NCBI RefSeq assembly: GCF_004000605.1
Contig: NZ_CP018911.1
Location: 1,984,001-2,048,000 of the forward strand
Direction: 5' to 3'
Length of the DNA: 64,000 nt
DNA from: Glycocaulis alkaliphilus
Lineage (GTDB): Bacteria > Pseudomonadota > Alphaproteobacteria > Caulobacterales > Maricaulaceae
Shown here: piece after piece, positions 1-10,762 of the stretch
Position numbering within the stretch: the first letter of the stretch is position 1
How the letters are laid out: each line of letters begins with the position of its first letter
Notes under the pieces: generated by a model
Told to the model about the DNA's origin: nothing
Seen by the model: the letters and a program-made list of their open reading frames with translations, nothing else
Databases searched by the model: none
Made by a program: the position numbers and the translations under genes

Positions 1-1180
1 CACTGACCGCAGCTGCGCCAACGGCGATGCCGCCAGCATTGCCGCCCGCGCCTCCACCTCCGCCAATGGATTGCGCCAGCACAGCCACAGCATGGTCACC
101 GTCTGTAGCGGTCACCGATCCAGACCGCAGGGCGACATCGACATTGCCGCCATGACCGCCGCCGCCACCCGATCCACCGATGGCAACATCAACAAACGCG
201 CCAGCCGAGAAGGCTGCCCCGCCCCGGCCTCCCCCGCCACCGACAGACTGGGCCAGCACGGCATTGCTCCCGTCGCCGGACGTCGAGATATGACCCGTTG
301 AATGAATACTGACATCGCCGCCAAGCCCGCCCCGGCCACCGGCGCCTCCGATGGCAAAAAACAGGCCTGAGCCCGCACCGCCATCACCGCCATCACCGCC
401 CACGGACAGAGCGTGTACGCCGGCCGAACTCGTGCCGGAGGTCGCAATGCGCCCCGTTATACCAACGCGGACATGGCCGCCGCCAAAGCCGCCCGATCCG
501 CCTGATCCACCACGTGTGCTGAACCAGCCCGAGCCCTTGCCGTTTCCGCCTTCGCCGCCCGAGCTTCGTGCGAGGATACCGTCGGCAAAGTCTCCGCCTG
601 TCATGATGACGCCGCCCAGATTGGCATCAATCAGCCCGCCATCACCGCCATCGCCGCCATCGGCGCCCGAGCCGCTGCCGCCACCGCCTGCATTGCCGCC
701 ATGGCCACCCTGGGAGACCAGAACGATTGCGTGCCCGCCATCGCCATCCGTCTCTAAAGTAAACCCGCCTACTAGAGTGAGCGCCAGATCACCGCCATGG
801 CCTCCGTGTCCGCCATGACCGCCGTGCAGTCCGGTTGCACTGCTACGCCCCCCTTCACCGCCATGTCCGCCGGATGAGTACACGTGAATAGCCGAGCTAT
901 TGCTCAGGCTCGCATCGCCCTCAATGCACAGATTGGCGTCATCGCCCGCCTGGCCCGTTCCCCCGGTATGCCCGGAATGTCCAAAGCCGCCATGTGAGCC
1001 CTTCTTGCCATCTGCGCCTTGAGAAGCCGCCGTATATGGAAGGCTGGTGACAGCCGTGCAGGGCGTTTGTGTTTGTGTTTGCGCTTCCGCAGCTACGGCG
1101 CTCAGCGCGCTCGACGCATAAAGGAACACTGCAGACGCCAGAATATCACGCCGCCGGCGCACGATCAGATTGCTTTTCAT
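1..1180 (-). CDS. Gly-rich autotransporter-like surface protein, N-terminal part (runs off left edge)
   Basis: The minus strand is open from an ATG at 1180 to the window edge, giving 393 codons without a stop. Residues 1 to about 33 form a Sec signal peptide: a basic start (MKSNLIVRRRR), a hydrophobic core and an Ala-rich cleavage region (AVAAEA). The rest is Gly-rich with many HGG, GDGG and GGSGG runs. The motif VLAQSxGGGGG occurs at about residues 308-318 and 367-377, 59 residues apart. This motif marks the repeat passenger region of very large alphaproteobacterial autotransporters, which end in an outer-membrane beta-barrel. The barrel would lie outside the window, so the family call rests on the repeats alone. 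An in-frame ATG at 1189 is possible, but the AGGG at 9-10 bases fits 1180. Likely role, by inference: secreted adhesin or surface layer. Confidence 0.7.
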   Translation of the reverse strand, partial: MKSNLIVRRRRDILASAVFLYASSALSAVAAEAQTQTQTPCTAVTSLPYTAASQGADGKKGSHGGFGHSGHTGGTGQAGDDANLCIEGDASLSNSSAIHVYSSGGHGGEGGRSSATGLHGGHGGHGGHGGDLALTLVGGFTLETDGDGGHAIVLVSQGGHGGNAGGGGSGSGADGGDGGDGGLIDANLGGVIMTGGDFADGILARSSGGEGGNGKGSGWFSTRGGSGGSGGFGGGHVRVGITGRIATSGTSSAGVHALSVGGDGGDGGAGSGLFFAIGGAGGRGGLGGDVSIHSTGHISTSGDGSNAVLAQSVGGGGGRGGAAFSAGAFVDVAIGGSGGGGGHGGNVDVALRSGSVTATDGDHAVAVLAQSIGGGGGAGGNAGGIAVGAAAVS

Positions 1181-1394
1181 GTTTGCCATCCCTGCCCAAC
1201 TGATAAGGAGCGTACAACGTTATGGCGAACATCAGGTTAAGCACCGCGATAAGGTTGGCGCGGCCTTTCCAACGCGCGCAAGGCGACGCGTTCCGGTGCG
1301 TCAAGCCCCCACCAGCCCGCTCTGCGCAAGCCCCGCTGCGCCGGCACGCAGCCAAACCCATTGCGCCGGGCGCTGGCATCGTTAAACCGCCCCC
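1181..1394. other. Divergent intergenic region
   Basis: This 214-bp gap separates the minus-strand autotransporter start from the plus-strand ABC-F gene and must hold both promoters. Short ORFs run through it but carry no ribosome binding site or recognisable protein. I could not pick a convincing -35/-10 pair. Confidence 0.4.
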
Positions 1395-2987
1395 ATGCTT
1401 ACGATCTCAAACCTTGATTACCGTATCGGCGCGCGCTCCCTGTTCGAGAATGCGTCCGCGCAGATTTCCGGCGGCTGGAAGGTCGGCCTGGTCGGCCGCA
1501 ATGGCACCGGCAAATCCACGCTTCTCAAACTGATCCGCGAAGAGATCGTTCAGCCTTCACCGGACACCTCCATCCGCCTGAACAAGGGCGCGAGGCTCGG
1601 CTGGGTGGCGCAGGAGGTGGAACCCTCCGACGAGACAATCCTTGAGGTGGTGCTGGCCACCGATACCGAGCGCCATGCCCTGATGCAGGAGGCCGAGACC
1701 GCGCAGGACCCGGACCGCATTTCCGAGATTCACATGCGTCTGGCCGATATTGACGCGTGGTCGGCAGAGTCCCGCGCCGCTGAAGTGCTGATGGGGCTAG
1801 GCTTCACCGATGCCGATCTCTACCGGGCGACGCGCGAGTTTTCCGGCGGCTGGCGCATGCGCGCCGCCATTGCCGGCGTCCTGTTCTCCGAGCCGGACCT
1901 TCTCTTGCTGGACGAGCCGACCAACTATCTGGATCTGGAAGGCGCGGCGTGGCTCGAAACCTATCTGAAGAAGTACCCCCATACCGTGCTGCTGGTCTCG
2001 CACGACCGGGAAATGCTCAATCGCTGCGTCACCCACACCATGGCGCTGGAGCACAAGCAGCTTTCCATCTCGCCGGGCGGGTATGATGCCTGGCTGAAAC
2101 TGCGCGCCGCCAGAACCGCCCTGCTGGAAAGCCAGCGCGCCAAGCAGGAGGCCGACCGCGCCCATCTGCAATCCTTCATCGACCGCTTCGGTGCCAAGGC
2201 GTCCAAGGCCAGCCAGGCGCAGTCGCGCGTGAAAATGCTGCAGAGAATGCAGGAGATCACGGTGCCGCTTGAAGAGCGCACCGTCCCCTTCTCCTTTCCC
2301 ACCTCCACCGACAAGCTTGCCGCGCCCCTGCTGCAGCTGCGTGGCGCGTCAGTCGGCTATGGCGAGGATGCCGTGATCCTCTCTGGCGTAGATCTGCGCC
2401 TCGACCCTGATGACCGTATCGCCATCGTGGGCGCCAACGGTCAGGGCAAGACGACGCTGGTCAAATCCATCGCCCAGCGCCTGCCGCTGATCGCGGGCGA
2501 GCGGACCGCGCCGCGTGCCTTGCGCATCGGCTATTTCTCGCAAGACCAGATGGACGAGCTGCGCCCCGGCGAAACGGTTCTGGACCATGTCCGTGACGCG
2601 CTGCCCGAAGGCACGCCGCCCGCGAGACAGCGCGCCGTCGCCGCCGCCATGGGCTTTGCCCACGAGAAGGTCGGCACCAATATCGAGAAGCTGTCAGGCG
2701 GCGAGAAGGTGCGTCTTCTGCTGGGCCTGATGGCGATGGAAAAGCCGCACATTCTGATCCTGGACGAGCCGACCTCCCACCTTGATATCGACAGCCGCGA
2801 AGCGCTGATCTACGCGCTGAACGACTATAATGGCGCGGTCATCCTCATCACCCACGATGTCTATCTGGCCGAAGGCACGGCAGACCAGCTATGGCTGGTG
2901 AAGAATGGCCGCGCGACGCGCTATGACGGCGATCTCAATGATTATCGCAAGCTGGTCCTGCAGGCCGACCGGGCCAACGCGGCGTAA
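1395..2987 (+). CDS. ABC-F family ATPase (ribosome-associated, Uup/YheS-like)
   Basis: This soluble protein has two ABC ATPase domains and no membrane segments, the layout of ABC-F translation factors that bind the ribosomal E site. Domain 1 has Walker A GRNGTGKST (about residue 34), signature FSGGW and Walker B LLLLDEPTNYLD. Domain 2 has Walker A GANGQGKTT (about 350), signature LSGGEK and Walker B ILILDEPTSHLD. The linker between them (about 240-290) is charged and helical with KASKASQAQSR, as expected for the P-site tRNA interaction motif. At 530 aa the length is usual. The exact subfamily cannot be fixed by eye, and resistance function is not implied. The gene converges on the HI0933-type flavoprotein with a 4-bp gap. 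Confidence 0.9.
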   Translation: MLTISNLDYRIGARSLFENASAQISGGWKVGLVGRNGTGKSTLLKLIREEIVQPSPDTSIRLNKGARLGWVAQEVEPSDETILEVVLATDTERHALMQEAETAQDPDRISEIHMRLADIDAWSAESRAAEVLMGLGFTDADLYRATREFSGGWRMRAAIAGVLFSEPDLLLLDEPTNYLDLEGAAWLETYLKKYPHTVLLVSHDREMLNRCVTHTMALEHKQLSISPGGYDAWLKLRAARTALLESQRAKQEADRAHLQSFIDRFGAKASKASQAQSRVKMLQRMQEITVPLEERTVPFSFPTSTDKLAAPLLQLRGASVGYGEDAVILSGVDLRLDPDDRIAIVGANGQGKTTLVKSIAQRLPLIAGERTAPRALRIGYFSQDQMDELRPGETVLDHVRDALPEGTPPARQRAVAAAMGFAHEKVGTNIEKLSGGEKVRLLLGLMAMEKPHILILDEPTSHLDIDSREALIYALNDYNGAVILITHDVYLAEGTADQLWLVKNGRATRYDGDLNDYRKLVLQADRANAA

Positions 2988-2991
2988 CGGC

Positions 2992-4194
2992 TCAGCCTTG
3001 CGCGGCGGCATGGGCGCTCGCCCACGCCCACTGGAAATTATACCCGCCAAGCCAGCCGGTGACATCGACGCATTCGCCGATGAAATAGAGCCCCGGCACA
3101 ATCCGGCTCTCCATCGTTTTCGATGACAGCTCATCGGTATTGATGCCGCCAGCGGTCACTTCGGCCGTGCGCCAGCCCTCGGTGCCTGCGGGCCGGACCG
3201 TCCAGCGCGACAGGCTGTCCACCAGCGCCTCTATCGCCGCGTGGGACATGTCGGCCATGCGCGGCATGTCCGGAATATCGCCGCGCTCGCTGAGCAGCGC
3301 CACCAGCCGGTTGGGAAGCAGGGTTTCCATCGCGCTGGCGAGTGATCTCTTGGGATGCTCCGCCTTGAAGGCGGTCAGCGCAGAGACGGCGTTCAGCCCT
3401 GCTAGCAGATCAATCACCACCGGCTCACCTGGCTGCCAGTAGGAGGAAATCTGCAGAATCGCCGGGCCGGAGAGGCCGCGGTGCGTGAACAGCATGGCTT
3501 CGTCAAACGCGGCCCGGTCATTCGATGCCCGCACCGGACAGGCCACGCCTGAAATGGAGGCAAAATCCTCCTTGTCGCGCCCCTCAAACACGAACGGCAC
3601 CAGCGCGGCGCGCGGTTCGATCACGCTATGGCCGAACTGGCGCGCTATATCATAGGCAAAGCCCGTCGCGCCCATTTTGGGAATGGAAAGCCCGCCACTG
3701 GCAATGACCAGCCGCGCTGCCTCAATGACGCCGCCCGACGTGCTGATCCGGAAGCCGGTATCGGTGCGGGTAACGCTGTTGATCGATGTACCAAGACGGA
3801 GTTCTCCGCCCGTCTCGCGCAGCTCTTCCAGCAGCATGTCGATAATTGCGCCTGAGCGGCCATCGCAGAAGAGCTGGCCCAGCGTCTTCTCGTGCCAGCC
3901 AATATCGTGACGGGCCAGCCGGTCCAGAAAATCCTGCGGCGTGAAGCGCGCCAGCGCCGATTTGGCAAAATGCGGATTGGCGCTGATGAAGTTCTCAGGA
4001 CGGGTATGGATGTTGGTGAAATTGCAGCGCCCGCCGCCGGAGATGCGCACCTTCTCGGCGGGCTTGGCGGCATGATCGATCACCAGCACGCGCAAACCGG
4101 CCTCGCCTGCGCGCGCGCCATAAAATAGCCCCGCCGCCCCGGCCCCGATGACCAGCGCGTCAAAGTGTGTGTCTGCGTGCGCGGTGAGTGTCAT
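2992..4194 (-). CDS. HI0933-family (YhiN/BaiN-like) FAD-dependent oxidoreductase
   Basis: A 400-aa flavoprotein of the HI0933 family. The N-terminus has a Rossmann FAD site (VIGAGAAGLFYGARAGEAG, residues 16-34) followed by the family motif ISGGGRCNFTN at about 52-62. The C-terminus has GECVDVTGWLGGYNFQWAW, the second FAD contact found in the family. Members are annotated as NAD(P)/FAD-dependent oxidoreductases or flavoprotein reductases, but the physiological substrate is generally unknown. It is the last gene of a minus-strand run (methyltransferase, FAH-family hydrolase, maiA, this gene), 24 bp after maiA. The neighbours do not prove a shared pathway, because this family is found in many contexts. 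Confidence 0.88.
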   Translation of the reverse strand: MTLTAHADTHFDALVIGAGAAGLFYGARAGEAGLRVLVIDHAAKPAEKVRISGGGRCNFTNIHTRPENFISANPHFAKSALARFTPQDFLDRLARHDIGWHEKTLGQLFCDGRSGAIIDMLLEELRETGGELRLGTSINSVTRTDTGFRISTSGGVIEAARLVIASGGLSIPKMGATGFAYDIARQFGHSVIEPRAALVPFVFEGRDKEDFASISGVACPVRASNDRAAFDEAMLFTHRGLSGPAILQISSYWQPGEPVVIDLLAGLNAVSALTAFKAEHPKRSLASAMETLLPNRLVALLSERGDIPDMPRMADMSHAAIEALVDSLSRWTVRPAGTEGWRTAEVTAGGINTDELSSKTMESRIVPGLYFIGECVDVTGWLGGYNFQWAWASAHAAAQG

Positions 4195-4218
4195 GGCGTG
4201 CTGTCAGCCGGTACGCGC

Positions 4219-4851
4219 CTACTCGGCGTCGGGCTGCCGGTCCGGGGCGGCATTGGCAAACGCATCGAGCGCCAGACACGCCGCTTCGGCGGCCAGAAGG
4301 CGCGGATAGGCATAAACATCCACGCCAAAGCGGCGGGCATTGCCGAGCTGCGGCACCAGGCAGACATCGGCCAGTGTCGGCGCATCGCCAAAGCAGAACG
4401 GCCCCGGCTCGCGTGCGGCCATGACCTCCAGCGCCGCCAGCCCGCCGGCAATCACCTCGCCCGCCCATTTCGGACCGGCATTGTCATCCCCCGCCAGCGC
4501 CGAGACCTTTTTCAGGATGCTCAAATTCTGCAGCGGGTGAATCTCGCACGCTATCGCCAGCGCAAAGGCGCGCACCTGCGCTGCCCTCACCGGATCGGCC
4601 GGCACCATAAGCGGCTGCGGCTTCACCGCATCCAGATACTCGATGATGGCCAGCGACTGAGTCAGAACCGCTCCGTCATCGGTCTCAAGCGCCGGTACCA
4701 GCCCTTGCGGGTTGAGCTTCAGATAGCTTTCAGAACGCTGCTCGCCCTTGCGCAGATGGTGGGAGACCTGCCTTGCCTCAATACCCTTTAGGCCGAGCAC
4801 GATGCGAATGCGCCAGGCGGCAGAGGAGCGAAAATATCCGTGCAAGATCAT
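4219..4851 (-). CDS. maiA: Maleylacetoacetate isomerase (zeta-class GST)
   Basis: A 210-aa zeta-class glutathione transferase. The N-terminal thioredoxin fold carries SSAAWRIRIVL (residues 9-19), matching the SSxxWRVRIAL active-site signature of MaiA, in which Ser and Cys/Ala positions contact glutathione. NPQGLVPAL and the QSLAIIEYLD glutathione-binding motif follow, then the helical C-terminal domain. The known reaction is cis-trans isomerisation of maleylacetoacetate to fumarylacetoacetate in tyrosine or homogentisate breakdown; close relatives act on maleylpyruvate in the gentisate route. The gene lies 17 bp after an FAH-family hydrolase, which fits the next step of either route. Homogentisate or gentisate dioxygenase is absent from the window, so the pathway stays open. 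Confidence 0.9.
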   Translation of the reverse strand: MILHGYFRSSAAWRIRIVLGLKGIEARQVSHHLRKGEQRSESYLKLNPQGLVPALETDDGAVLTQSLAIIEYLDAVKPQPLMVPADPVRAAQVRAFALAIACEIHPLQNLSILKKVSALAGDDNAGPKWAGEVIAGGLAALEVMAAREPGPFCFGDAPTLADVCLVPQLGNARRFGVDVYAYPRLLAAEAACLALDAFANAAPDRQPDAE

Positions 4852-4868
4852 GGGGTTTTCCAGTGTTC

Positions 4869-5567
4869 CTAATGGCCGGAAGGCGTGCCGACCGTCACGT
4901 TCAGCGGTGCAAGCCCGTCAATCGCCACCTCTATCACATCGCCCGGCACCACCGCGCCAACGCCTGCAGGCGTGCCGGTATAGATGAGGTCGCCCGGCTC
5001 CACCCGGTACAGGCCGGAGAGATAGGCGATCACATCGGCCACCGGCCAGATCATGTCTGACAGGTCCGCGTCCTGACGCACCGCGCCGTTCACCGAGAGG
5101 CTGATACGGCCCTTTGCAGGGTCAAAGCCGTCACTGGCGGGCGTGATCAGGCCCAGCGGCTTGGACTGCTCGACATTCTTGGCGACATCCCACGGGCGGC
5201 CATGGGCCTTGGCATCGGCCTGCAGATCGCGCCGGGTCATGTCCAGCCCGGCGGCATAGCCATAGACATGATCCATCGCGCTTTCGGCGGGGATGTTGCG
5301 CCCGCCCTTGCCGATGGCGACGACCAGCTCGGCCTCGTAGTGATAATTGCTGGTCTTTTGCGGATAGGCGATTGTGCCGCCGCCGGTCGCTACCGTTTCG
5401 GCCCAGGCGGTGAAGAAGAAGGGCGGCTCGCGGTCCGGATCGGCGCCCATCTCGCGCGCATGGTCGGCATAGTTGCGCCCGACACAGAACAGGCGCCGCA
5501 CGGGAAACTGCTTGCCATCGCCCGCAGGCGCAAGCACGGGCGGCAGGGGTTCGAATACAAGGGTCAC
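4869..5567 (-). CDS. Fumarylacetoacetate hydrolase family protein (fumarylpyruvate hydrolase-like)
   Basis: A 232-aa FAH-fold hydrolase. Visible family motifs are FCVGRNYADHAREMG (about 30-44), YEAELVVAIG with metal-binding Glu residues, KNVEQSKPLG, and YTGTPAGVG near the C-terminus. The short length matches fumarylpyruvate hydrolase and related single-domain enzymes better than the roughly 420-aa fumarylacetoacetase. I placed the start at GTG 5567, preceded by GGGAG at a 7-bp spacing. A longer open frame to 5993 exists but would overlap the methyltransferase gene by 300 bp and has no homology there. Pairing with maiA suggests that it hydrolyses the product of that isomerase. Confidence 0.87.
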   Translation of the reverse strand: MTLVFEPLPPVLAPAGDGKQFPVRRLFCVGRNYADHAREMGADPDREPPFFFTAWAETVATGGGTIAYPQKTSNYHYEAELVVAIGKGGRNIPAESAMDHVYGYAAGLDMTRRDLQADAKAHGRPWDVAKNVEQSKPLGLITPASDGFDPAKGRISLSVNGAVRQDADLSDMIWPVADVIAYLSGLYRVEPGDLIYTGTPAGVGAVVPGDVIEVAIDGLAPLNVTVGTPSGH

Positions 5568-5682
5568 GCTGATACTCCCGGAAGGGCGGCGCGGGTTCGC
5601 GCGAAAGGGTTGCGGCAACGAACAGCAGCCCACCCGAAAGCGCAAGGGGTTAGCGGCAGGCGGTGCCGGGCCGGTCAGGAGC

Positions 5683-6633
5683 CTAAACCGCCTCGCGCGC
5701 TTCCCCGTCATCCTCGCGGTCATGGCGCAGCGGCGCCAGACTGGCGACAACACAGTATGAGAGAATGTCCGTGCCGCGGTCCTGCCGGACCACGCAAGGG
5801 TGAATGGCGATACCGGAAAAACCCGCCTGCGCCAGCAGCGCGGCGATATAGTCCTGCCCGTGCGCAAACCGTCGGCTATCACGCAGCACGGTATCGCCCT
5901 CGCCCGCCTCGACGGTGAAGGCCAGCATGCCATCCGGCACAAGGGCATTGCGGCACCACGCGATGACGTTTTCCAGAGCACCGATATAGGCAAACACGTC
6001 GGCCGCCACGATCAGATCAAAGACCTCGCCACTGGCCTCCTGCCGGGCAATGTCACGCTTGTGCAAAGCATCATAGACGCCCTTGGCACCGGCCTCGGCC
6101 AGCATGCGCGCTGAGATGTCCACGCCTTCCAGACGGCCGCAATGCGGGCGCAGCACCTCGCCCATCAGGCCAGTGCCGCACCCCAGATCAAGCGCCTTGC
6201 CCGCATGACGGAAACCAGCCGCCTGCAGCCGCTGCATCAGGATTTCAGGGCCGCGATACTGGAGGCGCTCGACGAGGGCGCTATCAAAGTCCGGGGCATA
6301 CTGGTCGAACAGCAATTCCACAAAGGCGGGCGGCATCGACTCCGCCAGTGGCACGGCGCGCGCCAGATCCAGCTTCAGGCTGGCGCCAAACGGGTCGGAC
6401 GGATCAATCTCCAGCACGCGCGTCCAGGCATTGCCAGCCGCTTCGTCTTGTCCGGCATCCTGGTGATACTGGCCAAGCTGGAACCAGCCAGCCGTCCAGT
6501 GCGGCGCCAGGTCCAGCGCGCTCTTGAGCACGTCGATGGCGGCCTGCGTCTCACCGCGCGCCGCGAACTGCCCTGCATATTCGGCGCGCCGGTCCGCGAC
6601 CGGATCACCAGAGGAAAACCGCGTCGCGGTCAT
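5683..6633 (-). CDS. TPR-containing class I SAM methyltransferase
   Basis: A 316-aa protein with two parts. Residues about 10-95 form TPR-like helical repeats (QAAIDVLKSALDLAP, WFQLGQYHQDAG, AWTRVLEIDPSDP). Residues about 140-300 are a Rossmann methyltransferase with SAM motif I LDLGCGTGLMG, an acidic motif II (EGVDISARML) and VAADVFAYIG at motif IV. TPR-fused methyltransferases of this type are common in alphaproteobacteria and are usually annotated only as methyltransferases. The substrate is not known; the TPR part probably binds a protein or peptide partner. The gene heads the minus-strand run that continues into the FAH hydrolase after a 115-bp gap, so co-transcription is uncertain. Confidence 0.82.
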   Translation of the reverse strand: MTATRFSSGDPVADRRAEYAGQFAARGETQAAIDVLKSALDLAPHWTAGWFQLGQYHQDAGQDEAAGNAWTRVLEIDPSDPFGASLKLDLARAVPLAESMPPAFVELLFDQYAPDFDSALVERLQYRGPEILMQRLQAAGFRHAGKALDLGCGTGLMGEVLRPHCGRLEGVDISARMLAEAGAKGVYDALHKRDIARQEASGEVFDLIVAADVFAYIGALENVIAWCRNALVPDGMLAFTVEAGEGDTVLRDSRRFAHGQDYIAALLAQAGFSGIAIHPCVVRQDRGTDILSYCVVASLAPLRHDREDDGEAREAV

Positions 6634-6701
6634 GATTACAGCTTTCGAGACGGCCCGCTCATTTACCCTTGCCGGGTCACGCGGCGGACGGGGCGCTGCA
6701 T

Positions 6702-6719
6702 GCAGCCCGCAAGGGCTGC
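6702..6719. terminator. Stem-loop after hutU (possible terminator)
   Basis: GCAGCCC and GGGCTGC form a perfect 7-bp stem around a GCAA loop in the gap between the hutU stop and the methyltransferase start. There is no T-run on either strand, so Rho-independent termination is not shown; it could equally stabilise the hut mRNA 3' end. Confidence 0.35.
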
Positions 6720-6771
6720 TGCATCGCTATCGCCATTACGAGGGCGGTACCAAGCTGTCAATCACTCGCGC

Positions 6772-8447
<1,676 letters not shown>

Positions 8448-8451
<4 letters not shown>

Positions 8452-9248
8452 GATGTCACCTTCAGATCGGGCGCCAGCTCTTCCAGCCGGTGCAGGATTT
8501 CAGAGAGGACGGCGCGCAGGCTCGTGGCCTTCGCGTCGTCATAGGCAAAGGGCGCAGTTTCGCTTTGCAGATAAGCTGACTGGGCCAGCTCCATCTGGAT
8601 CGCATGGACGCCAGTATCGGGCTTTCCGTAATGGCGGGTTGTCCAGCCGCCCTTGAATCGGCCATTGAGGACATGGCTGTAGCGCGCTGATTTACTGGCG
8701 ATTTTGATCACTTCCCCAGACAGAACTTCAGCACAGCTCGTTCCGTCTGCCGTGCCGATGCACAGGTCCGGGAGTGTGCCATCAAACAGGAAGGGAATGC
8801 GCGAGCGGATGGAGTGCGCATCGTAGAGAATGGCCACGCCATGGCGCGCTTTGGCGGCGTCCAGCGCCGCCGCGACCGCCGCATGGTAGGGCGCATGATA
8901 CGCCGCTACGCGCGCTGCTATCTCGTCCGTTGTAGGCGGCTCGGTCCAGATCGGCTCGCCATCAAAATCGGTATTGGCGACGAGCCCGGTCGTGTTCTGG
9001 CCGGGATAGAGGCTCGCCCCGTTGGGCGGCCGGTTCGGGTCGACCACATAGCGATGGAAGTTCGCCACTACCATTGCCGCGCCGGGGAGCAGCCCCTCAT
9101 AGAGCCGGTCCACATGCCAGTCCGTATCGGCCAGGGCCTCACCCTTCGCGTTCAGCCGCGCACGTACCTTTTCGGGTAGCCAGGTGCCGGCATGCGGCAC
9201 GGCGATGACGACCGGGCTGGTGCCTTGTCTGACGCTAACCGGGTTCAC
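8448..9248 (-). CDS. hutG: N-formylglutamate deformylase
   Basis: A 266-aa member of the N-formylglutamate amidohydrolase family. It cleaves N-formyl-L-glutamate to glutamate and formate, the last step of the five-enzyme histidine route. The N-terminal [12 protein letters not shown] carries a conserved His, VVDPNRPP is the family signature, and [16 protein letters not shown] lies in the middle. The presence of hutF in the cluster agrees with this route, because HutF makes the substrate. Four-base overlaps at both ends (with hutH upstream and hutU downstream) place it firmly inside the operon. Confidence 0.95.
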
Positions 9249-10762
9249 GGCGCGATCTCCAGACCCGCTGCGCGGATCAGCGCGCCGGAGCGCACCAGTT
9301 CGGCGGCACGCTCGATATCGCCCGCCATATAGCGGTCGGCTTCCAGCACCGGCACAGCCGCGCGCAGCGCCTCAATCGCGGCGATTAGCGCAGGCGAAGT
9401 CTGCAGCGGCGCGCGGAAGGCGATGCCCTGCGCCGCGCTCATCGCCTCGACGGCCAGGATGCGGGCAAGGTTGGCATTCATCCGCATCAGGCGCACGGCG
9501 GCGTGAGCCGCCATGGACACATGGTCTTCCTGATTGGCGGAGGTGGGCGTGGAATCGGTCGAGCACGGATTGGCCAGATGCTTGTTCTCGCTCATCAGGG
9601 CAGCGGTCGTGACCTCGGCGATCATGTAGCCGGAATTCAGGCCCGGCGCGGGGGTGAGGAAGGGCGGCAGATCATGATTGAGGTTAGGATCGACCAGAAG
9701 CGCGATGCGCCGCTGGGCAATCGCGCCTACTTCGGCAATCGCCAGCGCGATCATGTCCGCGGCGAAGGCCACCGGCTCTGCGTGGAAATTGCCGCCTGAA
9801 ACAATGGCATCATCCAGCACCAGCGGATTGTCGGTGACGGCATTGGCTTCGATCTGAAGTGTCGCGCCCGCCTGGCGGAGCAGGTCCAGCGCCGCGCCCG
9901 CCACCTGCGGCTGGCAGCGTATGCAGTACGGGTCCTGCACGCGGGTATCATCCTCGCGATGACTGTCGCGTATCTGCGAGCCATCCATCAGGGCGCGCAT
10001 GCGCTCCGCCACCTCGATCTGTCCACGATGACCCCGCAGGGCATGGATTTGCGGATGCAGGGGCGCGGTAGAGCCCATCGCCGCATCGGTGGAGAGGCAG
10101 GAGGTGAGCACGGCATTGGCGGTCATACGCAGCGCATCGAACAGCCCCGCCAGCGCCATGGCGGTGGAGAATTGCGTGCCGTTGATCAGGGCCAGACCCT
10201 CCTTGGCTTCAAGTACTATCGGTTTCAGGCCCGCTGCGCTGAGAGCCTTGCCGCCGGAAAGGCGCTTGCCCGCATGGATGGCTTCGCCCTCCCCGATCAT
10301 TACTGCGGCCATGTGGGCCAGCGGGGCGAGATCACCCGACGCGCCGACCGAGCCCTGCAAGGGGATGACGGGCGTGACGCCGCGCTCCAGCATGGCTTCG
10401 ATGAGCGCGATCAGCTCCCAGCGCACGCCTGACGCGCCGCGCCCCAGGCTCAAAAGCTTTAGCGCCATCATCAGGCGCACGATTGCCGCGTCAGTCTCAT
10501 CGCCGACACCGCAGCAATGGGAGAGGATGAGATTACGCTGCAGCGTGCGCGTGTCGCCCGCAGCGATCTTCACATGGGCGAGCTTTCCAAAGCCGGTATT
10601 GACGCCATAAACCGCGTCCGCGCCTTGCGCAGCTTGTGCCACACGCGCAGCAGAGGCTTCCACGCCCTCGCGCGCGGAGGGATCAAGGCGGGCGGGCAAG
10701 CCCTCACGCCAGATGCGTTCAAGATCAGCGAGGCGGACCGAGCCGGGAATGAGGGTCAGCAT
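9245..10762 (-). CDS. hutH: Histidine ammonia-lyase
   Basis: A 505-aa aromatic amino acid lyase that deaminates L-histidine to urocanate. The Ala-Ser-Gly triplet at residues 141-143 ([14 protein letters not shown]) is the one that cyclises into the MIO electrophile. VNTGFGKL near residue 54 carries the catalytic Tyr region (YGVNTGFG), and [12 protein letters not shown] is another conserved block. All expected active-site blocks are present. The start ATG at 10762 lies 7 bases inside the hutI 3' end and the stop overlaps hutG by 4 bases. Confidence 0.97.
   Translation of the reverse strand: MLTLIPGSVRLADLERIWREGLPARLDPSAREGVEASAARVAQAAQGADAVYGVNTGFGKLAHVKIAAGDTRTLQRNLILSHCCGVGDETDAAIVRLMMALKLLSLGRGASGVRWELIALIEAMLERGVTPVIPLQGSVGASGDLAPLAHMAAVMIGEGEAIHAGKRLSGGKALSAAGLKPIVLEAKEGLALINGTQFSTAMALAGLFDALRMTANAVLTSCLSTDAAMGSTAPLHPQIHALRGHRGQIEVAERMRALMDGSQIRDSHREDDTRVQDPYCIRCQPQVAGAALDLLRQAGATLQIEANAVTDNPLVLDDAIVSGGNFHAEPVAFAADMIALAIAEVGAIAQRRIALLVDPNLNHDLPPFLTPAPGLNSGYMIAEVTTAALMSENKHLANPCSTDSTPTSANQEDHVSMAAHAAVRLMRMNANLARILAVEAMSAAQGIAFRAPLQTSPALIAAIEALRAAVPVLEADRYMAGDIERAAELVRSGALIRAAGLEIAP

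Noticed and set aside
351-818. Pro-rich plus-strand frame of 155 aa
   Set aside because: It is the antisense shadow of the Gly-rich minus-strand autotransporter (GGC codons read as GCC/CCG) and has no binding site.
4869-5993. 374-aa version of the FAH-family protein
   Set aside because: The first 142 residues overlap the methyltransferase gene and look like shadow sequence; GTG 5567 has a binding site and matches family length.
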